DNA of 64,000 nt, taken from contig CM054117.1 of the NCBI GenBank assembly GCA_028673005.1, forward strand, positions 53,753,370 to 53,817,369. The letters run 5' to 3'. The notes under the pieces were generated by a model. That model saw only the letters and a program-made list of their open reading frames with translations. It searched no databases and was not told where the DNA came from. The stretch's first letter is position 1. Each line of letters opens with the position of its first letter. Shown here piece by piece: positions 1-13,607 of this stretch. The position numbers were made by a program, and so were the translations under genes. This DNA is from Tanypteryx hageni. Its lineage: Eukaryota > Arthropoda > Insecta > Odonata > Petaluridae.

Positions 1-2340
1 TAATCGGATACTTTACCCTAAAATTTCATAAAATTTTCGTACGATTATTTAATTAAATAACACAATGTATAGGTCAATATTATGAATAGCATTTGGCTTT
101 GACATGGAACCAGCATTACCGCGCTTGTTGCTATGCGACGAAACAACGGTATTCCCAGGTAACATCAGCTGAACCTTAGATTCACAAATTGGATCGACCC
201 AATTTGAGATGCTTAATTAAACCGTGTCAAAACCACGACGACATTTCTACACTGTATTTTGATGACGTCACCCTCGACATCCTCCACCACTTCGGTCCTT
301 AACGTCCACTACGAGTAATTCCCGCTTTTTGAATTTTAATGCGCGCGCAATCCGTTCCGGGCGAGCTTCCAAGCCGTCCTATGTCACCGGTATGCCTAAT
401 GGCATTTCCGATACTCTGACGTAATCCCAACGCAAGGTTCTTAGCTGTTTTTTATTTAGAGGTATTTTTTTCGCGATGGGGTGAAAGGCCAGGGTCGTGC
501 GCTCTCGAGAACAAGGAATAATTACCTCGGCGTGTCGCGCAAGGCGTTTTTCTTTATTTTTTCACGTGACGCGATTAAATAAATGAACGCCAAGACTCGT
601 TCCTTGAATTTAAAACAAGAGAGGGCGAAAAGCGGGAGATCGTTAAATAGATTAGAGGTGGGACTTTATGGGATTTTAATTTCCCTCCCAACGTTATTTC
701 GAGCGTTGAGAAATGTTAGGCAACGCTAGGATGGATCCTTGAGACGGCCGTATGCTGAACAATGTTAACATTACGTAGTAAATGCGGGAGAAATTTGTTC
801 GCGAAAAACCTCGTCTGGTTGATTTGGCAAGAATGTAATAGAAATTACGATAAATTTAAATGAAAGTGAAATGAAGGCAGCGTATTAAAAGCCTTATAGA
901 ACCATTCGTTACGAGAGAGGATTTTTAAAAATAGGATCGATTTTATGAATGATCGAATTAACGCGCCTAAAAGAAGTAAACGACTTCGTATACTTGCTTA
1001 AGAGAATTCTTTGTCACGACGCAATTCTTGATGCAATGATGGTTGTGGATATTACCTAAAATTTTGAAAAGATATGTTTTGAATCATTACTTAGCATTAA
1101 TTTGCTTTATCAATGATAAAATACGCAAAGAAGAGCTTCCAGGTAAAAAACAATGTAATTTTTGTTCAAAAAAACAGGAAATGAATTGAGGAAATGTAAA
1201 ATACTAGAGTAGAAACAAATTAATATTGGCGAGTTCGTGTGCCAATGGAATTAAACGGAAATAATTTTAAACTGCCGAGGTAAACTAATTCTAGGAAGAG
1301 CTAATTTACTTCTTAGTTAGTCAAAAACAAAGAGGAAATACATTAATATTGTGCGCAAGGTGGAGGCCACGTTCTTGGATACGGCCGCGTTGCGAAAATT
1401 TAATACCTTATGGAAAAAATCACGCGTCTGTAAAGGCTACGAGCTTTCTCACGTCTCATAATGCACGATAGATGCGTTTCGGGTCAAATTTTGAACCGCG
1501 TCTGATAAAATTATATATTTGTTGAGTAAATAAATGTCACATTTATTCACCTTTTATGTAATAATCCGCGCATGGAAAACCCGCGTTGGACTAGGACTTA
1601 CTCTGTCCAAGGAGTTTGTTCAAATTAACAAATCACAGCATTTTGTTCGTCCCGTCGATTACATCGAATTGAATAAATTAATGTAAAATTTTAATCTAGA
1701 AAGCGTCGCTTTCATTTGATGAAACTCCGTCGCAGTCGTTTAGTCATAAACCAACCTCATTACAAGAAAAAAACCTCCTTCGTGCATAATCTTTTCACGA
1801 GATTAATATCATGAGCAATGAGATTCAATCGGAGGGGGGAAATGAAAATCATTTTGGTATCCGACAAAAATTGCACGGCCTTTCTTCTCCGCGGCAGTGA
1901 TGCAGAAAGCATGCGCGGGTATTACGCCAGGTCTAAATTAAGCCCTTGATTGAGTTCCGCGGCTGAACTACGAAGTCTGCTCGACGGAGGGAAAAAGCAA
2001 GCGCCTTCGAAGCGTCATGGTCCGAGGGCTCTTCTCCGAGACCCCGTCGTGTAAGAAGCGTCTCTCGTTCGAAATTACAGGGGTGTGGCGTATAAAACGT
2101 GGCGAGCAATGAGCCCGCGCGAACGCATTATGATAAACAGCGATTACCATGCATGTTTGCGCATGTTGAACTCGGATCGTTGCTGCCGCATTTATTTCTC
2201 GCAGTTTGCGGTACGTGTGTTGCTTTCCCCGAAACTGTAGAAGAGGGGGACGGGTACAAATGAGTCTGAAGAAAAACGAAAACCGCTTTTAAAATGCAGT
2301 CCAACCTCGATTACTCGAACCTCAAGGGGAGAAAGATAAA
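1..2340. other. No recognisable gene
   Basis: This is AT-rich DNA with scattered CpG-containing patches. I see no open frame of convincing length or composition, no RNA gene and no clear repeat. It is most easily read as intergenic or intronic sequence. Confidence 0.55.
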
Positions 2341-2404
2341 CTTCGAGCTTTCGACACTTCGAGCTATCGAAACTTCGAGATGTCGAAACTTCGAGCTATC
2401 TATA
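2341..2404. repeat. 16-bp minisatellite, four units
   Basis: Four head-to-tail 16-bp units start at 2341, 2357, 2373 and 2389. Each begins CTTCGAG and most end TCGAAA. Each unit is partly palindromic (TTCGAG against TCGAA), so single strands could fold. The last unit has drifted at its 3' end. Confidence 0.85.
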
Positions 2405-3535
2405 CCTGAAAAATATCTTTTTTGACTCGTCTAAAATTCGAGTACTTCCACTGGGACGTTGTAAGGTTCGTCTGATGCGTTGGCGCCCCCAAGAAAGGAA
2501 TTTCAGTTTTTCGTGATTTAACCGAGACTCCATTACGTTCGCTGCACACGGTTTATTTTGACTATTTAAGTTTCCGTTACAGTGAAGCGTCGAAGAAACA
2601 AAAGTAGCGGATATTAATTCATATGTTTTTCGATTTATGTTGATATTGATACATTGTCCCTCGCAAAAAATTCATTTGATCACTTGAAAAATGTATTTAT
2701 CGCCAATCGATCCAAGTTCTATCCCCAAACCTCATCTATCCGCGCACCAGTTATGGAATCAAGATTATCCATAAGCACTACCACTGAAATAATGTTAACG
2801 GATACATGATTGTGATCTCTTTCCAAATAATAACCGATGGCACGATATATACAATTTTTAATCCATTCAAAATTTAACATAATTTTGTTTAACATTAAAC
2901 AATATTTCAAAATAAATTCAGTTCCTTTCATTTGGAGTCGTGTGAAAAGAAAGGGTATAGATGCTACGCAAATTTTTATCACTTTTGACTTGTGTTTTTT
3001 CAGCAGAAATGCCACGACGCGAACAAAAGCTCATCATTCACGGTGCCACTAAAATAACTCCTTTAAAAACATCCAAATGACGCAGGTCGGACCTGTTCTC
3101 CATTGCGTCGACACTCCCGAAGGATTATGCATCCTTACATTTTACAAAATTCTGTTACGAAGCCAGAAAGAAGGAAAATTTTAGACATTACAGGCGGCCC
3201 CATGCCGTTCGGTACGCCTCCGACCATATCAACAGAGAAAACTCTTTCACTGAAAAACGATGGTATGAATCAGTTCCCATAGCCATTTCTCGTGATATGT
3301 GAACTTGGAATGCAGGATAGGAAATTTAACGCAGATTGGGGTCTCACTCCCAGACAAACACCCATCCAACCACCCACACGTACACGGACACACTCTCTAT
3401 TAAATTATGGGCCTCGAGGGGAGAAACTTCCAACAAACACCCCCCTCCCCAGCAATACTCCCCTGAAGGCATTCATCTCCGGATGAAACGGAACCCAACC
3501 CCTTTGGCGAAGATAAAGGGAGTGGAAGAGAGATT
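2405..3535. other. No recognisable gene
   Basis: The sequence is non-coding in appearance. Open frames here are at most 98 codons and resemble no known protein. Confidence 0.5.
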
Positions 3536-4196
3536 ATGAAAGAGAGAGAGAGAGAAGACGGGAGAACACACATACCGAGAATTAAGCCAAGAAGGATAAC
3601 AGCTCACGCATGCTTTAGAACGAGCCGCGGTGAACCCCATCGCCTCCAATCCCCAGCTTCTTCCTCTCTCTCTCTCTCTCCCACTCTCCTACTTATCTCT
3701 CTTCTTTTTACACCACTTCGTGAGAAGCAATGGTGGCAAGGGACGGAGAGAAGAAAGGAGGAAAATAGTCGAAGAACGCGTCGACTTTTTCCTCTCTTTC
3801 TCCTCGTCAGAGGTCACCTGTCATCCCGACGCATTCTATGGTAATAAAAGTGAAAAGTGGCGCTCCCTTAGCGTGTGCATCGTCCACTCCTCCCACTCCA
3901 TCGCCTCAGCAACCGGCCACGCCTTCCCTCACCTCCCCCCCCCCATCGCCTCCCTATTGCGTCCATGCTGGAAGAAAGGCTCATTCCGCCCACTCCCTTC
4001 ATCAAAGGCTGCTCTCTCTCTCTCTCTCTTTTCCCATCTCCATCGCAAACACGGGCGATCTATTTCATTTATTTTTTCGGTCAATTATTTCCTCGCATTT
4101 TTTCTGTCCATCTTTGAAGGTTTTGGCTTTTTTAATTGCCGATTTTTCCTTTTACGTTTCGCTTCCCCCCTCTCTCTCTCTCTCTCTCTCATACCT
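3536..4196. repeat. GA/CT-rich low-complexity block
   Basis: A (GA)n run near 3540-3556 is followed by (CT)n runs near 3660-3680, 4014-4030 and 4170-4190 within pyrimidine-rich sequence. Several overlapping open frames of up to 199 codons exist only because serine/leucine-rich pyrimidine sequence lacks stop codons. They should not be called genes. Confidence 0.8.
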
Positions 4197-6185
4197 TACA
4201 CATCTCGGAGAAATCGTAAAGTGCGTTGAATGAACGGGGATCAAATCCTCTGTTAGCTTAAAATGAAATGTTAAGCTTTGGGTCGTGTCCATGGGAAAGG
4301 TAGGAAACTAGGACCCGTGGGAATGAACTAATGTGGCATTGAGGAAATTAGCGGCGTGAAAGGAAAAACAAATTCCGACTACCGGATAATTAAAAGGATT
4401 ACCTTCTATCGAGGATGCGCTTCGTGATGCTTGCGTGCAACAGTATAAGACAGGGTTGTATCTTCGGATGAGATGGATCAGACGCCAAATGTTCGGTTAT
4501 ATGGAGAGGATAGATCTTCATCTAGGAAAGAAATATCTTAATTAGACACCACCACCCACGGTATTGATAAATATTGATAGTTATTACCATTAGACTAATT
4601 AAAATGTCACGAATTATAATCATATCGACAGGCATTACTTCTTTGCTTATAGTTTTAAAATCTACAAAAAATAATGCGCACATTTATATAGTAATCCTAA
4701 TAACATGAGTAATAAGAAAACTGATGGAATTTCGTTAAAGAAAAAACTGAAATTTTTCACCCATCAAATATTCCTTAACTGATCAAATCTAAAATATTTT
4801 TAAAGCGCATATATCAAAATTCTTGATAAATCCAACAAAAAATTATGTTTTCCTATAAAGATTCCATTAAATAGCTTAATTCAATTAACCCAACATATAT
4901 TGCTACAATTTAAATAATGAACGTCAGCGCAAGCAAAAATTTAATCTTGGTAGTTATAGAAATTTGCAATTCTACTTGGCTTACCTCATTAGCTTCCTAT
5001 ACGATTCATAGGATGAAGCAAAAACAAGAAATAAGGAAGGTTATAAATAAAATACGAGAATTTATCGGAAAAAAATTACGATGTAATCCAAAATTATAAG
5101 GATTTGAAAACGTTATTCATCGTAATTCGTTATGTTTACACGAGGGAGTTCGAAAATGCGTTACACTATCGTTAACGGTAGCTTTCATACGCGACATTGC
5201 ATTGAGTTCAGCTTATTTTTCGTTTCCGATTAAGTTAGCAATGCGGGAATGAATTTTCTCCTCTCAATATCGGGCTCAATGAGCCATATAATCGATCTCC
5301 TCGAGGAAGGAAACGAACAGCCAATAAACTTATCCTGGAAGTTATGCCCCACTTTGAATTTCTCCGGAACGCGGAAAGCACATTGATTTGGGCGTTGAAG
5401 TCTCCATTTATCCTGCTAGAAAGCGGCTTTTTAGAAATAAATAGAAAATTTGTAAGCGTATTTATCGCCTTCAAATTAATCTAGCTTATACGATGAATAG
5501 TGGCTACTACATTTCACGGGACGGGCGGGTTGGGAACTCGAGACCTTTTATTAAGAATGCCTCAGCGCCGTCCGAAGAGTTTCCGAGTACCGAATTCCAA
5601 AAAGAATAAGGTGCCTCCGAAGTCATGAAATTTCCGTCTCTCTTATTAATCCCAATCGCCACAGAGATAGTCCTATTGTTAAGCTTACCGTTTTTGCTTA
5701 TCTCTTCCTCATATCACATGTTACGCACATCACTGCCACGACTGCTTCGGATCTCGGTTCTTCTTAAATTCCTCTTTGTAGTTTTCAGGAAAAAAGTTAA
5801 TATCTACATAAACGTCGCTTATTATACTTCTTGATTGCGTTATGTCTTGGGCACTTTGAGCGATGTTCGTGCGCCAGGAGAAGTTCCAGGCAATAGCCAA
5901 TGTCTGACTACAGGGGTTCATTTTTTGAGGCGGAAAATACAAATGTAACTCGATGAATAGTAATCGTCGCACACACACGTAAGAGCGACTCATCCAGAGG
6001 CACAATGTAGCAAATCAAGTTATCCCTTTCCTCTCATTAGAACGACACGAGAAATATCAACATTTCCTTTTTCTTCGTTTTCGCGCTTGTTACATATCCG
6101 CGTACTCTTAATCGTCGCACTACCCCCTTTAAATTGATTTCCTCTCTTTTTAGTGCTTTTCGTCATTGCTGAAAAGCACTATTAT
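4197..6185. other. No recognisable gene
   Basis: AT-rich DNA with no supported gene or repeat. The longest open frames, 91 codons or fewer, look like chance. Confidence 0.5.
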
Positions 6186-6189
6186 CTTC

Positions 6190-7195
6190 GTGATGTCCGT
6201 CCGTCCGTCCGTACGCATATATCAGGGAAGAATTGGCAGAACCGATTTCAACCAAATTTGGTACGTAAAATTTTCACATAAATACAGGATTAAAATGGCA
6301 TATTTTGACAGGATCGACTCAGCATGGGTGCCACAGTTGCAGAGTTAAACTTTCGGTAATTATGAATTTGGAAGGAATTGGCTATACCAATTTCAACCAA
6401 ATTTCGTATGAAGGAAGCATGAAACATAATAAAACAAAACCAAGAGCTTTAATATAGATATAGAAAACAGGGCTGCCACAATACAACTAATAAAAAAATC
6501 GTTTTACACGTACCTATTTGAGTTTAACTGTCCGTATCAATTTTACCAAATTTAATATTTATAATGTAAAATTTTATACAAAGCGATAATAGCACATTTT
6601 GACCGTACCAGCCAAACAGGGGTACCACAATTACAAATTAAACCTTTTCAGTAATTAGGATTTCGAAGGAACTGGATGGACGAGTTTCAACTAAATTTTG
6701 TGTATAAGATTTGTAGAACATTCCATAATGAAATCTGTATGTATAAAGCAGAGCTAAAGAGCAGGGCTACCACAATAAAAGGTTAAATAATGTTTCTTTT
6801 ACATGTATTTCTAGAGACTTGACCATATGGATTTAAACCAAATATGGCATATATAATCTTCATATAAATAAATAATCATAATGGCATCTTTCAACCGGGT
6901 CGACTATTAGGACTACCACAATATTCAGGTTAGAATTTTTCTGTAACTATGAATTTGAAAGGTAATGGCTGAATCGATTTCAATGAAATTACGTTTGCAG
7001 GGCGAGTATAGAATGGGAAAACGAAGTGAATATTTTTAGAACGAATCCAAAAAGCTGGGCTACCACAATATAAGAAAAAATAATTTTATAATGTCAAAGC
7101 ATATAAATTAGTATACGGTTATATTATGGCGAATTTGACGAAAAACATTTCTGTACCACGGGAATCCCGTGTACACCCTTACTTGTTTATGTACG
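6190..7195 (+). mobile_element. Degenerate ~146-bp periodic array, possible Helitron/Helentron remnant
   Basis: The region starts with a run of GTCC tetramers (about 6193-6211). The motif CCACA, usually preceded by GGGCT or GGGGT, then recurs at 6331, 6476, 6625, 6770, 6916 and 7063. The spacings are 145, 149, 145, 146 and 147 bp. Between these marks the phrase ATTTCAACCAAATTT and relatives recur, so the units are diverged copies of one another. The array closes with a palindrome at about 7153-7175 (CACGGG-AAT-CCCGTG inside GTAC ends), followed about 10 bases on by ACTTG. A 3' hairpin near the terminus is a Helitron hallmark, but the canonical CTRR end is not exact and no Rep/helicase coding is present. 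Periodicity is seen directly; the Helitron link is inference. Confidence 0.5.
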
Positions 7196-8130
7196 CCTTT
7201 CTTTTCGTACGGCATGTGATCTTTTGATTTACAAAATTTATGCGTAAAACTTATATATAAAATTTACATTTAAAAAATATTCATATTTTAAAATGTTTAA
7301 TTTCAATTACCCAATTATTTTTCTATCAATGTTTTCTTTAGTTTTTTGCAATGTTACTTTAATTGCATTCCTATTATTTTTCCTTTTACGTTTCATGCGC
7401 CAGTTTGCAAGATTATGAATAACTCATCTTCCCTTATTTAATTGCCTGTGTCATTTCCCTTTCATTTGTACGTAAACCATTAGTACGTGGATATCTCCAG
7501 CTATTTATTTCTCTCGATGCTTAATTTCATCCGTTACATTTATCCCATCAATTTCTAAAATCAAAATATTTCATCTAGCTTGATTATGGTTATTTCCTTT
7601 GTCTCGAATAGAAATGAAAACACCTTTTCTTGCGTTTACACATCTCACCGCAGTAATTTATTTGCTGTCGTTTCGAAAAATCATCATTACGCTACCATAG
7701 AAAATGACAATGGGTTATCATTTTTAGCAAAATACGCATTGAGAAATTTTATGCAAGCATGAAGAATAATTGCTGATCATTCATAAGATTGGAGTTTGAT
7801 TAACCTTAGTCATTCGAACGGGCTTAGTATTTTATGTCTTTTCTTTACGAGCAATCTACATTAATCTTCTAATTTTAATTCCCTCGAAGGATGAACTATT
7901 CAGAATGAAAAATTTCGTAATGCTGTCAACTTAGTGATTAGCCAGCAAAACATATTTTAGAACTCGGGTGTAATTGCTTCTCTTAAAAAGTAATGCTTCC
8001 TCCGTCTTTGAAAATATAATTTAAAATATATTATTTGCGGTGATCCTATGGGCATGTGACATTTTTATGGTCCTTACTATCACTCTTTATCTAGCATTTC
8101 TAAATCAGTCTCTCTCTGAAAGTATGACCG
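7196..8130. other. No recognisable gene
   Basis: AT-rich, no supported feature. Confidence 0.5.
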
Positions 8131-8172
8131 CTCTCTCTCTCTCTCTCCCTCCTCTCTCTCTCTCTCTCTTTC
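8131..8172. repeat. (CT)n microsatellite
   Basis: Two adjoining CT runs are separated by CCCTCC. A short open frame across them is composition-driven. Confidence 0.9.
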
Positions 8173-10240
8173 CACATATGAGTACTCCTATTTTATTACC
8201 TTTACTCCCAGCTCCTTCTACAGGATATGAGTGGGAACATTCTCTTCTCTTCTTCAACTCCACTCGAAAAGCGTCAACCCCTACTTCTAGAAAAAAACTC
8301 CAAACATTTTCTCTACAGCTAATATTTTTTTAAATTTCTCTCTCGAAAACTACCTCATTCAACCATTCCAGCAACTCTATATTTTCTCGGAATTTATTTT
8401 TAAAAGGAAAAATCTTCATTTCGATTCGCTGCTCGCCTCTCCACCTTCCTCAGACACACTTCCATCCTCTTCAAGAAAAAAACTCACACTACAATTTTCA
8501 CTGACGTCACTTTATACCGTTAAGACTATATACTTTCTCGCCTGTCTCGGAGCGGAACCTGCTAGCATTGGTGTCTAACGCTAACGCATGAGTGTTTCGC
8601 CGCAATTATTACACTGGAGCTTCCGGGATTACTGTCCTATTATGACGATTCTTACGTGGCCGAGAGTTTTTTATTTGGCCGCGTCTAGCTGTTAGAACAT
8701 AGATGGGAGGGTTGATCATAGGGGAATTATTCTCAATTTCCCGTTAATGCTCTGTTTACATGGGGAAAAGTGGAAAAGAATTGATTTTACTTAGGAAATG
8801 AAGGGTTTTTCCTGAAACCCGTTACGATATAACGTTTTGTAAAGTTCGTTAATTCATAAATTAGATCTATGGCAATATTACATGTTTTGAAGGGTTTATT
8901 AATTCGCTTTTGCATCAACAGTCAAATATCTGCCACTCGAAACTGTATGACTCGAAATTTCAATAGCTCGAAGAATGAAATAAAAGTAAGTACTTTGTAA
9001 TTTCCACTAATTGGAACTATTCCACAAAGTCACGCCGACCACCGTTAGTTTTGTTTTAAGCTCGAAGAAGGTATATTGCTTCCCTTTACTATACTGACGA
9101 GTTAATTAAAGGTTCGATGCCTCTAATTTTCTTTGGCTCTAATTATTTTTGGCTTGTCATGATCGAGTTTATACGATAGGTATAAAAAAATTACAGAAAT
9201 GACGTTATTACAAAAATACTCAAAATCAAGTGCAAATAGTTTCATTCAAGGAACGAACACCATTCATTATAAACAAAAAAGTTACCGCCACAGGTCGTAT
9301 AAATTATATCTTTAAAAAAACTGTAAATTAACAAGAAATTTCTGTAATCATGTTTCTTATGATAAACAAACGAATACTTCGCGAATAAATCGAACGTACA
9401 TTTTCTAATTTCGCTTTCGCCTCACCCCTTCGAGTTCCGTCGAAGGATTTAATACCGCTCATTAAGGTCCCGCCTAGCTTTTTCGAAATTGCCGAACGAA
9501 ATTCCAAACCTACTTAATATCCTCTTCCTCGTTAGAACCTCGGCGAAGCTCCGTAAAGTGCACGGCACGACATGGGAACCGAAGTCAAAATACGTTATCG
9601 TGGACTTTAGGACTTATCAAACGCTGCGAGGAATTCCCTTGGCCTCACGACTTCGCCGCGTACATCCACCCACCCACGCTGATACTTTTTGTTTCCGCCT
9701 CGACTCGACTGATCTCGCCGTATTTTCTCTCAATCGTACGTTTTCCTTATTCTCCAAATCCTCCTTTCTCTAAGTAATTGGCCTTCTTAATTGGCCTAGG
9801 GACGTCGTCGTTACGTCGAGAGAGTTTTTAAAGCACTGCTCTCCGCACGCTAGGGGTGCCTCGAGGAATCTCGCCGGGAGGGAGAAGAAGATTCCTTCGG
9901 AACAGTTTGCGACTTTCGTTTCCAACCGATTTATATTCCCTTCTCTTTATTTTTCCGCGATAGAGAGTGAAAGAAGGAGGCATTTCTCCAATTATTTCAC
10001 GTCGATGGTTTCCGAAGGGGACGTTAACTACGCCGTTCCCTACGAACAGATAGTTTCAGGCGGCGGTCCGGCTCGAAGATGGCGCGGGGAAAGAGAAGTG
10101 GCGTCGTAATTTAGAGGAGAATCATCTTTTGCTGCATCGTTTTCAAATGATAACCGCACCTAACGGAGCCTTTTTACTCTCCTTTATGATGTATGGCTTG
10201 AAATGTAATGATTAATTATCTCTGAAGAGTTGTAAGATCT
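8173..10240. other. No recognisable gene
   Basis: No gene, RNA or repeat could be supported. Local GC rises at about 9,600-10,100 without a recognisable element. Confidence 0.5.
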
Positions 10241-10243
10241 TCA

Positions 10244-10568
10244 ACTAGGTCTGTGAAAATAAAGTCGAGGTCCTTCGCTCTACAATAAGGTGAGCAACTT
10301 TTCAGGAAGCTAACGAGGGACATTTTCAAATGTCTACCGACTATAAGGAGGGACATATTTCAGTGGCGTGTTTATGTTGCATTTATTGTTGGATCATTCT
10401 TGAATAGATAGATGTAATAGATATCAGATAGCTTGATGTGACCATCGAGAGTGTTCCGGACAATTTAAATGAAAAATTTGGAATATAAATCATGATTTTT
10501 CAAAAAGAGGGACAAAAGTTGGGACACTGAACAGGGCGAAACGGAAAAGATGATTGGACACCCTACCC
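10244..10568. mobile_element. Possible degenerate MITE or repeat fragment
   Basis: GAGGGACAT occurs twice (about 10,316 and 10,353), then AGAGGGAC near 10,506, and the block ends in GGACACCCTACC at 10,557-10,568. Read on the minus strand that end is GGTAGGGTGTCC, resembling ends of short non-autonomous repeats common in arthropods. No matching left terminus or target-site duplication is clear, so family and borders are uncertain. Confidence 0.25.
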
Positions 10569-12710
10569 TACAGAAAACATGAAATGTTAAAGATTAAATA
10601 CATTTTCCTGGATTATTTATGGTTTTATGCGCGCACAAAAAACATGCAATGAACAAAATTTAATTAAAGCCGTTTCCAAGAAACTATAACAATTTGGTTG
10701 TATGTAATAATTATCTTCCAAAAATATTGGCTTTTCTCGTCCGATTAATTGGAATTTCTGCACTTATGTGTTAAAGACGATTTCTTTAATTAACAGTAGA
10801 TTTCCCTTTAAAATCACAGTTTGGAAAATATTTATATAGGTTCTACGAAAGACACTCATTTAAAAGCCATCACGAATACTGATGGCACATTTTTTTCTAT
10901 TCGATCGTTCTTAGGAGATATTTTATAATTCTCATGGGCAATCTTTGGCAGTATACAAATGTAACATATATTTTGAAGCTATATGTACAGCCGACGGAAT
11001 GGATACGTGACAAAGAGAAGGCAATCTCCCAAATTTACAAATCATTGCTAACGTCGAAACTACGCAGTGAATCAATTTGGACAAATTGAAATAATCTAGA
11101 AGCGAAAGTTTAAAATATTTTCCGCTTGGTATCACGCCAAGATCGTTAGAAAGATGTAGAAGCAGTTTAATAAATCGGGCTTTCCTCGTTTTTATTTCGA
11201 TAAACCTGTTTTTTTACCTTCGAATTTTCATTTATCAGATTATCACTTTCAATTCTCCATCGCTCCAGCTGAAGGAATGAAAAGCACCACACCCATACCA
11301 AATCATCCCACGCACCAAATACCTACTTGTGTCTTTCAAGGCATTCATCGAGTTCACGTTTATTTAACTCTCCGTTTTATTACTTATATTTTTAACTCCT
11401 CGTGGGCGACATTACCTTTCACCAACCAAACATTTATAAATCCTTACAACTGAGACACTGACTCGGATCCAGATATGGGACATTTATATAACACACACAA
11501 AAAATAATGTTGTATAAAGGCAGTTCAATGTATCTACAGAATGTTTATATTGTTTTTATGAAGAGAGAATGAAATAAATCTAGATTCCAAATTAGTTATT
11601 ACGAGAATGAGTAATTGTATAACATTCTGGTGTTATTTTATTTTTCAAAAAATAGAAAAAAACTGTCATAGTAAATCCATTGCTGGAGTATATAAATATA
11701 TCTTCCAAAGCAGAATAGCATTTTGGAATTTATGCTATTGCATACGGATGCCATTTCTTATCTTACACAAAGATTTTAAAAGGTAGGTCTGCAGGCCCCG
11801 ATTTACCGGAGAGTAATACGAAATATTTAGGGCAGCGGGAAATAAAATAGCAGACGATTAAATTAGCTCTTCCCTATTTAGAACTTCAAAAATTTCCAAC
11901 AAATATGTAAAAGAAGCAACAGGATACAGTTTAATAATGTGTTCCATAAGGCAATGATTTGGAAACACGAATTACTGCAGACCAGAAGTCTGCATGGCTG
12001 GCCACATTTGTAGTTGTGAATACTTCTGAAGGTCGCATTGGAAGCCGGATGAGTGTTTACATCCGAAGTTACCGAGAGATTCTGTGGTCTCATATTAGCG
12101 AAATTCAAGTCTAAACCTTTATTAGCGTTAAACTAATTTTACTGAAAAAATACAAAATTTTCTATTGAATTTTACCGATCACTTTTTCGTCATAGCTTCG
12201 CGAGCCGGATAAAGCGCTCTCGGGGACCGCATGCGGCTTGCGAGGCGTATGTTGCCGACCCCTACTGTGGACAAATAAACGCGAATTAAACTTTGCCGTA
12301 GTATCTTGGGTTCAACAACGGGAATGCAATAATTTTCAATCGCGGAAAGGAAAACGAGAAAAATAGCAAGAAATCGAAAAAAAAATATATTCGGTGAGAT
12401 GAAATTTACGACTCGATAAGAAATCATTATCTTCCTTCGCACCTGCGCGCGGAGGTTACGAAGATCCATCAAAAACTTTGGTCGAGGGTTCGTAGCCCTC
12501 TTTGTGGGCGAGGTCGCCCCTCCATTAGGAAACAATTTCCTCGGCGCACACACTCATACACCGACATCAACCCTCTCATAACTCCTGCGCCGCAATTTGG
12601 AAGCAATCCAAAACCATAGGTACTATAAGCATGCACGTCAAATAATTCTCCTCCGTTTACATACCCTAGGAATTTCACGCGAGTGCTTCAACTATTTTAT
12701 TCCGTGGAGA
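10569..12710. other. No recognisable gene
   Basis: AT-rich sequence. The minus-strand open frames near 11.9 and 12.2-12.6 kb have no recognisable domains. Confidence 0.5.
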
Positions 12711-12738
12711 GAGAGAGAGAGAGAGAAAAAGAGAGAGG
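12711..12738. repeat. (GA)n microsatellite
   Basis: GA repeat with an AAAA interruption. Confidence 0.85.
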
Positions 12739-13320
12739 AGTTTGTCTAAATAAAAAAAACTCGCTTTAACCCAGACCCGACGTACAAGCTTCCGGACCTT
12801 GTCATCCTACATCAGCTGTTGCCCGTACACGCGTACGGACCCTGACTTCTCTTCACCAAAACCTCGATATCTGAGCCATCTGCTATTTCTTTTTGCCTCG
12901 ACTGCGAAATACACATCAATGCCAAGGATGGTGAAATGCATTAAAATGGCCGCTCTGAGGGACGAACAGGGATCAAAAAATTACCTTCTTGGGAGGGTTA
13001 ATGACCAGATCGTGCCATGAGAGAAAAATATAACGGTTTTTCAGGTAGCCACGTAGGAAAAAATTTAAAAATAAGTAAAGATACAAAAATGAATTTTTAT
13101 AACCAACTTTTATATAGTAAATATTTTAATATGAATAAATTCTATAATATAGTTATGATAACCTTTCTGCTTGCATGGGCGTAAAAAGTTGCAAAAGTGC
13201 CTACCACCTGTTGAGTGATGTGGGGGGATCTATCTTTAACCTTTAATCTTTTTACAGTTGAGGGAATGCCAGACTGAAGTAGAGAAATCAGTGGCAAACG
13301 TAAGAATGTTTGGTATATAA

Positions 13321-13599
13321 CAGGGATGGCCAAACCTACTTACCCTCGTAGCCGCATACGATGATTCCCAGAAGTTCGCGAGCCGCATGACATATTATGC
13401 GCTCATAAATTTACAAACAGTAAAACGTTACCTGTATCCGAAGCAATTTGGGTATAATGCATGTCCATTAGGCATCCCAAACACGTCCAAGTCACACTAC
13501 GTCACTGTGTCCTGTAGAGAAAAACGTTGACACGCCTCTGCATGGAAATATAAAAGAGCCGCATACTAGGATAAAAGAGCCGCGGTTTGGCCACGTCTG
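13321..13599. mobile_element. hAT-type MITE with 8-bp target-site duplication
   Basis: The left end CAGGGATGGCCAAAC and the right end (reverse complement CAGACGTGGCCAAAC) form imperfect terminal inverted repeats starting with CA, as in hAT elements. The flanks GTATATAA (13,313-13,320) and TTATATAA (13,600-13,607) match at 7 of 8 positions, fitting the 8-bp duplication of hAT transposition. The body repeats GAGCCGCAT-like phrases near both ends. At 279 bp and with no open frame it is non-autonomous. Confidence 0.8.
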
Positions 13600-13607
13600 T
13601 TATATAA

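Noticed and set aside
3630..4229. 199-codon open frame with an apparent hydrophobic start
   Set aside because: Translation of CT-rich DNA. Three overlapping frames are open.
6190..7195. CRISPR-like array because of regular spacing
   Set aside because: Units are long, diverged along their whole length and lack short identical repeats. The context is eukaryotic.
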